Below are positions 1-12,508 of a stretch of 64,000 bases of DNA, in pieces (position 1 is the first letter of the stretch; each line of letters begins with the position of its first letter). The notes beneath the pieces are model-generated. The model was given only the letters and a program-made list of their open reading frames with translations. It made no database searches and was not told the origin of the DNA. The position numbers and the translations under genes were made by a program. Source of the stretch: Trichinella spiralis (taxonomy: Eukaryota; Nematoda; Enoplea; Trichinellida; Trichinellidae); contig CM012953.1 in the NCBI GenBank assembly GCA_000181795.3, positions 1,546,136-1,610,135 on the forward strand, read 5' to 3'.

Positions 1-570
1 TAGATACTATAAATAACTGTTTACGTGAATATGTAGCAATTGACTCTCGGCAAACATGACGTCATACACTGAAAATACTTGGCAGTTGGCCAACTATTTG
101 TTCTCTGTTAAAAAGAATTGACAATCGATATTGTCAGCGTGTGTTGGAAACTCTCAATTCCTGGAATTGGGTCATATTTAGAAATCAATGAGAATACGTC
201 ATCGCGCAAGAGAAGTGCGTATATATACGAGAGAACGAGAGCAGAGAATCAGTACGAGCAGTACACGTGTTGAGAGTACGTTTAGTACTTGTGATAGTAG
301 CAGTGTTAGTCGTATACACTGTGAAGATAACTATGTGCTTGAGTAGTATTGTTTGAGATCGTTGAATAAAACTGTTTCTATCTGATTTTGGTTTATTGCT
401 GAAAGCAATAAATTTGTGTGGAACGATATTAGCTTGGACGCAGTAGTTATCACCATCAACAAAGAACCAGAGAAAGCTTATTCATCACGAGGACGAATAA
501 GCCGCGAATAACTACAGTCAGTATTGGAACCTGATTGTTAGTTATACAAAGTGTAGCTAAAATTTGCTAC
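1..570 (+). mobile_element. Possible LTR-like fossil sequence
   Basis: This stretch has the layout of an LTR: a TATA-like run (TATATATA, 220-227), a less AT-rich stretch, then two AATAAA signals at 365-370 and 407-412. No coding part, paired second LTR or target duplication is visible, so it may be a solo LTR or an unrelated promoter-like sequence. The left end may lie outside the window. Confidence 0.22.
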
Positions 571-1271
571 AATTATAATCGAAAACTACATACCGATAAA
601 TCGCGATAGCTTTGATTTTGCGAAAAAAAATAAGAACTGATGAAATATCTCAGAAGAAGCGGCTTTGTATATTGTCAGTTCGACAGCAAATCTGCAAATG
701 ACAAACTGTCCTATCGTGTATGCTTATTCTCAAAGCTCTGAACAAACAGTGCCAAAACTGAGCTATTGAATTAATTGTACGCGATTGAACAAACACCGCT
801 TTGTAGTGTACTTACTGGTTGGCTTACTGAATTTCCGCCATGTGAATTGCGAATCAGATGTTGTTGTTCATAAAAAATATTAAAATTTAAAGTTTACAAC
901 TTTGCGCAATCAGTTGGTGGGAAAATTGTTCAAATTAGTCATATTCAACGTTTGAAAAGAAGAAAATTTTCAACAATTCAACATTTGCTTATGCAATGGA
1001 ATAAATTACAACGGAATCACCAGGAAAAAATACAAAGGATACCAAAAAAAAGGTGCAAATAACAAAAGTTCGGAGAGTGAAAGTGTGCGTTGAAGACAAA
1101 ATGATGCCATATTGAAAGCTGGCTAAATCAAAATTGTCAGAAAATCAATTTAAAAATCAATTTCCCACTGTTGGAGAAGCTGTTCAGTTGAAATCATTTG
1201 ATCGAATTAGCATTCAATGACGAAGATGAAGAACAACAACACGGTCACAATGGGAAATATGCCCGGCAAAG
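571..1271 (+). repeat. Dispersed direct repeat, copy 1 (about 0.7 kb)
   Basis: Nearly identical, in the same orientation, to 24620-25316. Both copies begin with AATTATAATCGAAAACTACA and differ only by scattered substitutions and a few small indels over about 700 bases. The sequence outside the block is unrelated. Near the right end the second copy has a short open frame (SFDRISIHDEDENNQHG) that is not intact here. The family is unknown; a transposon-derived repeat is the likeliest origin. Confidence 0.85.
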
Positions 1272-4200
1272 CACACGAAATGCTCATTCAAATCACAAGC
1301 TGATCAAATGATGAAAAAGAAAAAAAATAAATTTTTCATAATTAAAAAACAATATCCAATATGTAATAGCATCGTTTATTTACAAAAAGAAAATCCTACT
1401 CTGACAACACGTGGGTAGAGTGGAGAAGTGGTGAACGGAAATGAAATTTCTCAACAGATCATTTTTATTTATCATTTTCCAAGTCGAACAAATTCATTTT
1501 TTATTCACTAAAAATTGACAAAATTGCTTTCTATCATTCTGCAAATTGATACTGTAAATGAATTCTTGCAGAGTTAATTATTTCTTTTTTTTTATTCTAA
1601 AATTGTATCATTAGATTTCTTCGAAATTGCTTTCTTTTTAATTAAAAAACATATGAAAAAACAGTAGAGATTAAAATTTAAAAATAACCAAGCTTTAAGT
1701 TATTTATTTCTTTTTAATCTAAAGAATACATTAATCCTATTCTGCGTACAGTAAACTACTTTACGGAGACAAAATGCAATTTGTTAAATTAACAATGCTC
1801 AAGTACTTGAAATTTATAATTAAAAAAAAAACTATTCTCTAGCAGAAGCAGGAAATGAATAACAATTCAAACGTGAAATTGCTTTCAAATTTTTCTTTCA
1901 AAAAATTTCAGACTGCAAGTATTAAAAATGCAAATTGAGTTGTCTTCGCAAATGACTTTTCAAAATAAATAGATACATTTTTCTGCAAAATTAAATCTCT
2001 ACCAACCGACTTCCATGGAAGTTAAGCGGATTAAACAATTTTTGTTCATAAATATATTAACTTTTTTTAATCATTAAACTTCTTTTTTTCTCAAACTGTC
2101 CACATTGAAATTTAAAATAAAAATGATAAGCACAACAACGAACAAACAAATATCAGTGAAATTTTATTTTACAGCACAAAACAACATTCAAAATAAATAA
2201 AACAAAAAAAACAGCCAACAACGACAAATACATCAAACAGAATAATAACAATACACCATCAAAATCAAGAGAACAGAATCAAAATCTGTTTCTGCTTTTT
2301 TTATTCTGAAATTTTTTTCTGCTTTACCTTTATAATACAACATAAAACATTCATTGAAAGAAATGAAAAAAATCAAATTCTTCTGCATTCATTGTTTCTC
2401 ATATAAATTCACATGCCGCTAACTTACTTCATTTTTCCAATAAATCGTCCATAAATTTGTCAATTTAACTTAAATAAACAGCAAATAAGCAATTTCATCA
2501 ATACTACTAATTTATCGCAATACAATAATGTCACAATATAACTGAAATTTTAAAATTGATTATAAAATTCCAATTTCTACATAAGTTCCAAGACAACTAA
2601 TTTTGATATGTCTCGTTATTTCAGCAATGAAAGCAGTGATAAAAGAAGATTTGATCAGAGACTTCTCAAATATGCAATTCTTAACAAAAGCTGTAACTCG
2701 AACAAAACAATTAATCTTAGAACAGCTATAAATTTTTATCCAATTAACTAACTGTAAGCGATTTTAGCAAAAATTTGAAAATACGAATTAAAGAAGCGGA
2801 GAAAATCATTAAAACTTGAGCGGTCGTAATTTTTAAAACGTATTCAAAATAGCGATAGCACAAGCACCTTTATAAATCGGTGCATAATCAGTATTCTATA
2901 AGCAAATAACGGCCACGTTGTTCAAGATAAAAATCAATAAAATCAATCAATAAAAAAGTGAAATCTTTTGAAAAGAAAACAAGTCAAAATAATGCATAAC
3001 GCTCGATACTGTCAGTAAGGAAATTGAAATAATTATTTTTATGCAAAATAAAATTTCAAAGCTTCACCTAATGTAGCGTTAGAAGTTATTTAAAATCTTA
3101 CTGTACTGCCATATTTCTTATTACAATACTGAAAATAGGTTACTTTTATTAGATAATCCTAATTTCCTTGGCAAAAGAAACTGTTACATAATGGTATTGT
3201 AGTAAATTCGAATTTGTAAACAACGTGCTAAATATATTAAAAATATTATTCTAAAAATGTGCTCAATAATTTTAAATGCCACTGAAAAACAAAACTAGCA
3301 TGCTTTATCTGTTTTTCCATCAATTGCATCCTTAATCGAACAGCTTTTATTACACTAAAACACAACTTTTCAATTAAATTTATTTGATTAAAATTCCATT
3401 TAAAAGATAAAAAATAACTAAATTTAAACTAATCTATTTGTTATACACAAGGAAACGTTCCAATCACCGATTTTAAAAGAGACCCTGAAAACACTTGAAC
3501 TGAAAATCTATCAAAATCAAACTTTCACATAAATTTTCAAAAAAGCAATGACAAAAATAAATTAGACAAAATAATACTGCTGTGACCAATCAATTTAATA
3601 CTATTTGACAAAGCTCATCATTGAGAAACTGCAAAAACAGCCCAATACCAAAATAATTTTCACCAATGAGACATCAAAGACGTCAAATTAATTTGCAAAA
3701 TAGCTAAAAACAAATATTCAATATTTTATACACCATCTCATTACAGCCACTTCCTCAATTTATGATAAGAATGTGAATTATGAATTAAAAATGAATAATA
3801 ATTCTTGTTTATTTTATTTTGTACTTTATCACACTTATGGGTATAAATAATAGATAAAAGCAACATGCCCGTATTAATAAAAGCTGCATATTATCCAAAA
3901 ATCAAAAAATATAAATAATATATTTATAATGAATATTTTTCTTAATTAAATATAATTTTAAATTTTTCATACAAATAGCACAAACATATTCTAATGAAGA
4001 ATTATATGCAACCAGTTATCACAATAATTGCATAACACGTATATAACATGAAAAATAAAAGTAATGATAAATCAGAAATTGACAAAAAAACGCTTAGAAA
4101 TGCATATAGCAGTTATAAATTCAATTCTTACTGCAAATTGAAACGCTATAGATAATCGCAACGCCCGATAAAATATAGCAGCAAGAATGATCAATTGGAA

Positions 4201-4979
4201 CTGCTACTAATACAGAAAACTGATTAATAGCATTCAAGTTATATAAGACATATATTTGATAAAAATAAAATTTGCTTGATTATTTTACTAAATTACGCAG
4301 ACCATGTAACCATTTCATCAAGTTGATTTCATTCTATTTTTTTAAATTTCATTTTAAATGGACTCTTCAACGATTTACAAAATTGTATAAATTGAGTGAT
4401 GCAATGAAGCAAAAATTTAATTAAACATTAAAGATTAAGAATATATTTCAATGTTCAGAATCTGAAAATGCAGTGCTATTTCCAAAATAACAATTCATAA
4501 AGTAAAAATATGACCTGCATACTTTTGTTACTTGATTTTCTTTAATACTGTTGCAGATTTTAGTTGCTTTGACATAATTATTTTGTATTTTAAATGCACT
4601 GTATACTTTTATTTCTATTATTTATTTTTATGTTTTATACTGTTATTAATTTAACTGTGCCATTTCAACATGCATATTTAGTAAATAAAGAAATATTTTC
4701 TTCGCAAAGCATTGTTTTGTTCCACTATTCTCTAAGTAGTATTTTTCAGTTTTGAGAACTTTTTTTCTTGATGTTACTTAATTTTGAAAAGTATTTTTTT
4801 TATCTTTACAAAAAATGCATATAACATGATAGTATTATTCCAAGTTATAATGTTGAAACTGTTTTCTGCAATCAATGCTCTAGTATTATAAAAGTGCATT
4901 GTATTTTCTGAATAACGAACATATTGTTGCACAGTTTTTGTTGTTTTATCATTCTAACGATTAATTTTCAGATAAGAAC
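1272..4979. other. AT-rich intergenic spacer
   Basis: Over 3.7 kb of very AT-rich DNA with many A and T runs. I see no coding frame with recognisable similarity, no tRNA and no clear transposon ends. The last few hundred bases should hold the promoter of the RNPS1 gene. Confidence 0.6.
4962..4971 (+). promoter_or_regulatory. Candidate trans-splice acceptor of rnps1
   Basis: TAATTTTCAG ends 8 bases before the ATG at 4980. No upstream coding exon is visible, and an acceptor this close to a start codon is typical of nematode spliced-leader addition. A non-coding cis-spliced 5' exon further upstream is the alternative. Confidence 0.5.
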
Positions 4980-6484
4980 ATGACAGAGCATAATTTGAAA
5001 AGCAGGCGACGGCGAAGTCGTTCTAGCAGCAGTAAGACCAGCGAAAGGTAATACAGTTATTTTTCTCTGTCCCAATTGTAAGGTCGATATTATTTTGAAA
5101 AATATTTTTATCGCTTGGTTTGAAATGAAATTTTAATTGGCACTGATTTATTTGCATTTTATTTGGTTGTTTTTATTTGTTTTTTATATATTTGCGTGCA
5201 TTTGTTTCAGTTCGGGATCAGAGACTGGGTCGGACTCTACTTCAAAAAGTTCTACTGAATCAAGCAGCAGAAGTTCGGATAGCAGTCGTTCTTCTAGCGG
5301 ATCATCTGGCTCTTCAACGTCCAGTCGTTCTAGAAGCAGAAACAAGCGGCGCAGCATTACTCCCAAAAGAAAAGAATCCAGAAGACAGGCGCATTCACCA
5401 ATTCGATCTAGAGGTCGGCATGATGCACGACGACGTTCTCGTGGTGAGTCACATTTTTTAATTTTAATTTCGTAAAATATGCAACGAATAATGATTGATT
5501 GAAAAATATCATTTATGTTTGCCTAATATACTTAAGTGTTGTGATCATAAGCATGAATCGTAGGTCAGAATAATTTCTTTTAAGTTGTTTTTGTACAAAC
5601 TGCAGAATGACTGAAACCAATATGCTAATTGATATTTTTTTGAAAAGTAATAAACATAATAAAAAAATTATTTTTCCTTTTCTGAACGAAAATAAAACTT
5701 GTTGAACAGATCGCAGTGTAAATCGACGCAGACGCAGTAGTAGTGGTAGTTCTGGCCAGAATGGCGATGTACGGCGCCGGAGACGTCGCGATTCTGGACG
5801 AGATGCAGACAGAACAACAAGAAGAGATGACAGGAAGAAAGATGTGGTGGAAAAGGAACATCCGAAAAAGCAAGAATCGCCGAAACCGACCAACCTGCGA
5901 GTGGGAAATTTGACAAAAAATGTGACCAAGTGCGTTTGGAAGAATGCAAATTCATATGTTTCGAAATATAATTTTTTTTCAATCTGCACATTCGATTCGC
6001 AGAGATCACGTTTTTGAAATATTTTCCGTCTATGGACCATTGAAAAGTGTCGATATGCCGCTGGGAAAGTTCAACATCAACCGCGGTTTCGCTTTTGTGC
6101 AATATGAATCAGGAGAAGATGCGGAAAAAGCTCAGAAGCATATGGATGGAGGTAGGGTGGAAGTTGGTTTGAATTTGCTTCATGTTGATTGATATGCTTG
6201 GATTCAGGTCAGATTGATGGAAACGACGTATCGGTTGTACCTGCCGTTGCAAAGCCCGTGATTCGTCCATCGCCTCCACGTTACGGCGGTAGCAGAGCCA
6301 CTGGACGACTTCGCGGGAGTGGCAATTGGAGACGTTCTCCTGTACGATACGGCGGCATGCGTCGGTAAAGCATTGTTTGTCATTTTTTAAAAAAAAATGA
6401 ATATTTCTTCAACTCGGTTTGAATTTCAGTTCCAGATCACGTTCCGTCGGTCGTAGAAGCCCACGTCGTTACCGTCGTTCTTGA
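4980..6484 (+). CDS. rnps1: RNPS1-type RNA-binding protein with serine-rich domain
   Basis: Six exons: 4980-5047, 5211-5443, 5710-5929, 6003-6151, 6208-6364 and 6430-6484. They sum to 882 bases in one frame (293 residues), with GT-AG at every junction. RNPS1 is a peripheral exon junction complex factor that promotes splicing and links spliced mRNA to export and surveillance in the nucleus. The N-terminal half is a serine/arginine region (residues about 10-150). A single RRM follows (residues about 162-235), with RNP2-like LRVGNL, RNP1-like RGFAFVQY and the family-typical ending KHMDGGQIDG. The tail is Arg/Pro/Gly-rich and ends in SPRRYRRS. The RRM resembles the animal RNPS1 RRM more than those of classical SR proteins. 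The gene converges on nup85, with 246 bases between stop codons. Confidence 0.93.
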
Positions 6485-6730
6485 ACAAATTGAAAATCAT
6501 TTAAACAAAAAGCTAAACTATTTAGAAAATCATCATTATATTTCAGTTTTCTTTTTTTAAATAATAATTCATGTGAAAAAGAAAAATAATCCCCAGTACT
6601 ACTACTAGTAGAGAGAAAGTTGAACAGTAAACAGAAGAAGTAATAAATAAGAAATGTGTGTTATTATTCGTTTTTTTCAGTTTAATTTGCATTTATTCTC
6701 TCAACATTATCCATTGTTGTTGTTTAATGG

Positions 6731-9700
6731 TCACAATTTAAGCAGATCTTGTGAAAAGCTGAGAGCGTTCATCAGACAGAGTTGTGTTTCTCGAATTTCA
6801 TCTTCACTGACGTCGCCCAGATCTTGCTTGTTCAAACAGCCCAATTCCAAACCAATTAGTAAATTTTCAAACGTTTTCAAAAGACCAAGTAGTTCACTTC
6901 TTCTCAGCACACTCTTCTGTAACAAGAAAGAAAAGAATTACATATTTTCAACGGTCAAATATTAGACTGCATTTAAAAAAAGTCTTTTACATTTTTCGTC
7001 CAGCTGAACCACAGACGGATGCTGCGAAACATGTCGAAGAGAATGTATATGGGCATTGAACCAACGGTTGTCAAATTGGTCAAATATTTTATAGCGTCGT
7101 CGACGTGACCATCCTGAGCCATGTGACACAGTCGTTGGTATTTTACTGAACAAGAAGTAAGGGGGAAATTTATAATTATGAAAGGGGAAAAAATATTTTT
7201 TTTAAATGAGACTTCACCGAGCACAACAAGGATGTGATCTTCTGCAAAATCTGCAATCGGTATTTCTTGTAATAAATCTTTGTTCTTCATCAATTCTGCA
7301 AAGTTGACATTTTTCAAAATTCGCATGGTCACCGACTTGACCAGTTCTTCATTCTGAATGTTGTTTAAAGTATTGTTGAGAAAAAGAAAAAAAAACGTAA
7401 ATGGTGCTTGCTTACTTTCGTTTCGACAGAATATCGCAAGGCAGAGATGTAGTCACCTTCTGCTGCCATTTTCAAAGCAGCTTGCTTGTAAATATTCAAA
7501 GCTAAAAATTACACATTGCATGAGGATAAATTTTTGTGTTTTTTTTTCTTGTTAAATTTCCACACCAATTTCGTGCAATCCATTGGAATTACAAATTTCC
7601 AATACTTCGGTTATATTGTTTTCATTTTCTCTAAATGCCAACGATTCCAAACATGGTGACAACACTGAACTGAAATTGAAAAGAAAAATCTCAATAAGAT
7701 GCTAATAATGCCTTTGATGTTCCAAAATCGCCTACCTGCCACTGGCATGCTTCAACAGATATTCCACACCAAGTTTCCAAAGTCTAAAATTTAAATACAT
7801 CAATAATTCAGTTTCACAGAACATAACAAGAAAGAAACAAACTGAGAGGAATTGATCAAGCAAACTCCGGCTGAGCGTAGAAAATATCCACGAAGTTCGT
7901 GTATACTGTTTAAATGAACACTGAAAATCGAAACATGATCATGCTTCAACAAGAATATTAATCAACTGCAATTGTATTTACATACTCCTTGCAAGTTTTC
8001 ACACGAGCTTCAATGCAGTATAGAAAAGTTGAAAAAGTAATTGCCAGCCATAAGTCATTCAATGTCAAACTGAAGCAAGAGAAAATTCAATTTCAATAAA
8101 TTTGTAAATCTAATATACTGCGCTTACTCACCCAACGTAAATCAATAAATTTACAGAGTCACAGCTTAAAATTTGGGCATAAACATCATTGGGAAAAGAC
8201 AGTGCAGAAAAATACAACAAGCAGTCCTTGAAATAAAATTATGCATATGCATATATATATGTTTTACGTATTAAATAAATTTTAGAACAAAAGACTTTAC
8301 TTCGTTAATAACACTGAGCTCGGTTTTGGACAACGCTGAAGAATGAGAGAAAACTTTACCAAAAAATCGAACAAGCCAAGGGTTGGACGATGTAACATGA
8401 TTCAGTGATTCGTCTCTTCCCAAAAGAATCTGCAATTGAATTTCAAATCAAACACTGAATAAAACACGATCACCGGATTAATGAAAATTACAAAACAAGT
8501 TGTCTTCAATTCAGGATAAATGCTCAAATTCCATTTTCGAAAAACCTGAGTGACCAAAGCTGGCCACCAGTCGATCCTATTCGCCATACCGTATTCTGTG
8601 GCGATGATCATTTCGTCCGGTAAATTGGTGCACTAATTAAAATTTGAAAATATAAAAATAATTTAAAAAAAAATTTCTATTCTCACATTTAATCGACTCT
8701 TCTGCACTTGCAGTAGTTGTATGACAACTTGAAAACATTCTTCTTGAACTGAAGGATGCTTTCGCAGCAATTTCAACGCCGACTCAATATTCCCAAGAAG
8801 CAGATTAAGGTAAATCTATAAAAAAATAAAACCGTTTTATTTTTTACTGATGATAAAATAAAATTATCTATTATTTCATACGCAATTCCAGTGATCTGCA
8901 GAAAATTCAGAATCAAGGAAATCTTTAATACTGATTTCTTGCAAAAGTTTTCTTTCTGCCAATATGGCCAATTTGGCCCAATTTGAAATTTCGCTCAATG
9001 AAACAAATTCTACAACAAAGAAAAGAAAAAGAAATTTGACAAATTTTAAACTTTAAATCTGTCCAACAAAAAACAACTCACCTGAATCGCTCATGTATAT
9101 TATTGAAAATAAACATAAAACCGACTGATATCGCTTGTAAGTTTCCACCTGTATCAAAATCATTTTAATTTTACTTCAAAATATATTTAAAAAACAACAA
9201 CACGACGTACAACACTATAAACATGTGAATCTTTAACTCTCTGCATTTGCCTACAACATCCTTGCAGTGTAAATATATAGCCATCACAGAGATCTCGCAG
9301 TCTAAATTTGAACATTAAATATTAACACGAGAAGATGTGAAAAAAACGTTTTTTAAATAATTTATGAAACAATGAAAAACACTTCAAAATCACTTTTGCA
9401 AAGTTACAGGATCACTTTGAGCATGACGAGCCGCATTGGATAGATCTTTGATCATTGCTAAAAACATTTCAATACATTTCAAGCAAACGTCTAACAATAC
9501 AATTCATACGTTGAGTGTGAAAAGATAATCTCTCCAACATTTGAATTTTCTTGAGTTCTTTGTCATCAAAGCATTTCTGTCTACACAATCTTGTAAGCCC
9601 TCAAAAATATCACAACATATAAACAACAAATAAAAAATAAACTACATTTCAAAAATCGACAAATACAATTTCCAATCCAACGCACACAACAACTCACTTT

Positions 9701-9830
9701 TATAATTCATTTTAACAGCATAAACGTTGTCCAAACTGTCCAAAGCAAAGTCGATTTCTCTTTTCGCCTTCATAATGTGATTTGAACAACAACAGAAGTG
9801 CAAGCAAACTGTAAGAGTATTACAATTCAT
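6731..9830 (-). CDS. nup85: Nucleoporin Nup85 (Y-complex scaffold)
   Basis: A minus-strand gene of about 17 short exons. Nup85 is an alpha-helical scaffold subunit of the Nup107-160 Y complex of the nuclear pore. Landmarks appear in family order: an internal segment with RIDWWPALVTQVFRKW (about 8520-8590), SQLWKLGVEYLL (about 7750-7830), GDYISALRYSVETK (about 7420-7470), YQRLCHMAQDGHVDDAIKY (about 7080-7140) and the final helices ending in SFSQDLLKL at 6731. These match the C-terminal half of animal Nup85. The proposed start at 9830 opens with a cysteine-rich stretch unlike the family, and the N-terminal beta-propeller blade region is not evident. The true start may be in an unrecognised exon further right, or the protein is short at its N-terminus. 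Exon borders were read by eye. Confidence 0.85.
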
Positions 9831-11058
9831 AAAAGATGCTATTCAATTAAGTATCAGAGTATTTATAGTAATTGCTACAAATCAAAGCATAAAATGGACC
9901 AAACGTTAAAAAATAGTTGCATTTCTTGGCAGCATTATAAATATTTTAATTAATCTTATTCGCACAGTTTTAGTATTTCAAAATCGGCACATCACCATTT
10001 TAATCAGCAAAGATAACAATTAATTTCCGAAACCATACTAATAACGATATATATCATTTTGTAAAACTTTTTATATATGCAGTAATTAACAAATGAAAAG
10101 AAAACTTAACTAATTAAAGTACAATTGTTTATTTTCAATATCATTATAATGCTAAAATAAATGAAATATTACAATAAGAAATGTTCAGAACACTGAATAC
10201 TATCATTAAAAATAATGATTTTCAAGTAATAACATGGCTATCTGTAATTCAATATCTTTTCGTCCTGAAGTTAAAAAACTCTTACTACCCTAATATAAAA
10301 TATAAATAAAATAATAATTATTATTTTTATTTTATTTTGCGGTAACACAGCTTAGAACAATTTAAATTCTCGCGGTTTATATCATACTTACAGCTGCTGC
10401 AATTAATTTCATCAGCTAATAACTGTCAATTGTGAATAATTGAAATATTTGGCACTTTATTGGTTAGAATGTTCTGATCACAATTTTCATAGCTGTAATA
10501 GTTTAATTTTTAATATTAATTTCAGCATGCATGATAATATTCTTTTCTAACGTTTTGAGCCACTCAGCATCTTTTGTTGCAAGCGCCAATTCAGCGATAA
10601 AATATCTGCTTCAAGTCGATATACCAGCAAAAAAAGTAAACATTACTATAAAACCCACTCAATTTTTAACTGTTGTGTTTAATTTTGTACAAAAAACAAA
10701 AATACAACTTTAGAATTGCGTTGATGATATCACTATTTCCTGTTAAATTCGAATATACATCTCCCCAAAATAAACTTAAACATCTACAAAGAAATGTTTC
10801 TGAAAATTATTTTCAGAAAATTTAGAGCAGCTTCAGCTAGCAGTGCTTTTGAGAAGTTTGTGGAAGTTACTTTTGCGCTTACAGTAAGGGCTGAATACAT
10901 CCGCAGAATGCGGGGTATCACACTGAATGCCGGATTTCATAATTACCACATATGTAGAATAGACTTCATTAACATACTAGTAGTTTTGAGCAACCTGCAT
11001 CACAAAAGTCGAAAAGGGGCACGACGTGCATTTTGCTGTCTTTAGCGCCGTCATGAAT
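9831..11058. other. Intergenic spacer right of nup85
   Basis: AT-rich up to about 10500, then somewhat more balanced sequence with two short open frames (10531-10713 and 10794-11045, plus). Each has splice-like edges, but they do not join in frame and match nothing I recognise. The nup85 promoter should lie at the left edge. Confidence 0.5.
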
Positions 11059-11066
11059 GCCTAGAC
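11059..11066. repeat. Target-site duplication of hAT element, left copy
   Basis: GCCTAGAC directly precedes the hAT element and is repeated exactly at 11779-11786. An 8-base duplication is the hallmark of hAT insertion. Confidence 0.93.
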
Positions 11067-11778
11067 CAGTGGTTCTCAAAGTGTGGGTAGTGAGCAGTTA
11101 TTGGGTGGGTCGCGTAAAATTTTAATCTACGGGAGTAGTCTTTATTTTTGTTAGGAGAGTTTCACTCATTGAAAATTATTGGGTGAACAAGTAAGCTGTG
11201 ATTCAGTTACTGATGACTTGAGAATCACTATTTCTGTCCAGCTTCTCACAGCACGCAGATGTTGTCCGTACCGGCATATCAACAAAAGAAGATTGAGAAT
11301 TAATTTATTTGTCTGAAGATTCTTCGTTTAAAGTCAGTTTTGATTGTAAAACGTAATACAGTTTTGACTATTATCCAACTTTTTCCACCGCCGCATTAAA
11401 AGTGCTGCTTCCTTTTACTACTTCCTACTTGTGCGAAATTGGATTTTCAGCAATAAATGGAATTAAAGGCAAATTTAGAAATAAGTTACAATTATCCAAC
11501 ATCTTGCGAATAAAACTAACACGTGTTAGTGTGGACGTCGAAGAAGTCATAAGTTAGAATAGAAAACAAGCCCACTGTTCGCATGCACTCATTATGTATT
11601 TGACAAATAAACTTATACGTTTTAATTAGGCTTGTTCATTAAAAAATTTAAAGTATTAAACAAATATTTTTTATTTAACCCCTCTTATCTTTTAAAATAT
11701 GCATTGCAAGCAGGTGGGTCGCGAAAAATTACCGTTTTCAAAAGTGGGTGGCAACCCAGTAAAGTTTGAGAACCACTG
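11067..11778 (+). mobile_element. hAT-superfamily DNA transposon, internally deleted
   Basis: A 712-base element with inverted ends (CAGTGGTTCTCAAAGTGTGG on the left, GTTTGAGAACCACTG on the right) and perfect 8-base flanking duplications GCCTAGAC. Such ends are typical of the ZBED/Charlie-like branch of hAT. Inside, the plus strand keeps only the end of the transposase: about 11402-11557 encodes a stretch with LLPFTTSYLCEIGFSAI, then KGKFRNKLQLSNILRIKL and a stop. This is the hAT C-terminal dimerisation region. The DNA-binding BED finger and catalytic DDE core are missing, so it could only move with help from a full-length relative. The intact duplications suggest a fairly young insertion. 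Confidence 0.92.
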
Positions 11779-11786
11779 GCCTAGAC
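11779..11786. repeat. Target-site duplication of hAT element, right copy
   Basis: Exact copy of GCCTAGAC, matching 11059-11066. Confidence 0.93.
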
Positions 11787-12174
11787 AATATATAAACGTG
11801 AGTGTGATTTGCTAGAATTGTTTAAAAAGAAAATAGTAGATTTGCTTGCGTTTACATCTAACGTCAGTAAGTCTTTATGCATGATAGGAAATGTTTTGTT
11901 CTAGCAAAGAAGGCGCCCGTGCAGAGCAGCTAAAGCAGATGTTGAGCCAAGGCTCTCAAGAAGGTACTGACACCCGCCACATGTGTTGTCTGATAACAGA
12001 GCAGATCAAATAAAACACTAACTTCAATGAAAAAGATGCCAAGTTTCCTCAAGATTATGCTAATTTCTTTTGTTAAAATATATGCACGTGTGCCTTCACA
12101 AGCGTGGTAACTGTTTTTAATAATTTAACGCACGAGTGACAAGAAATAGAACTTCTACACTGCATTTTGAGATC

Positions 12175-12508
12175 AAACCTTTTAGTGTGATTCCTTTTTT
12201 ACATTTCTTGCCAAATAATTTCCAAATTATTGATGCTAAAATGCTTGGAAGCACTTAAGAACAATTTCTTCATAGAAAAATATTTTATTATGACCATACA
12301 TATAGATAATGATAATGAAATATAACAGTAATTTTAGAGAAAAAACAACATTTGAAAAGGCAAATTTTTGTGAACAGTATTGCTTGTGGCGTGAAATTTT
12401 CAACATGGCAAAATAGTTTCCATGTGACGGATATTACTACAAATTTGTCGTTTGCCATTGAGAGTGGAAAGCAGCGGACTGAGCAAGCTTTTCGACTAAT
12501 CGAGCATT
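12175..12508 (+). repeat. Local direct repeat, copy 1 (about 330 bases)
   Basis: Same-orientation duplicate of 13457-13793, roughly 85-90% identical by eye. The best conserved part is TGAAATTTTCAACATGGCAA and the bases after it. In copy 2 this part is open as a frame with VKFSTWQNSFHVTDITTNSS. Flanks differ, so this is either a tandem-type duplication of about 1.28 kb period or two members of a transposon family. Confidence 0.85.

Noticed and set aside
5513-6102. Minus-strand frames across rnps1
   Set aside because: Overlap confirmed rnps1 exons and carry no known domain.
10526-11963. A possible spliced plus-strand gene with exon-like pieces at 10526-10635, 10817-10883 and 11905-11963
   Set aside because: Splice signals look reasonable, but the open frames do not join across the first junction and no protein is recognised.
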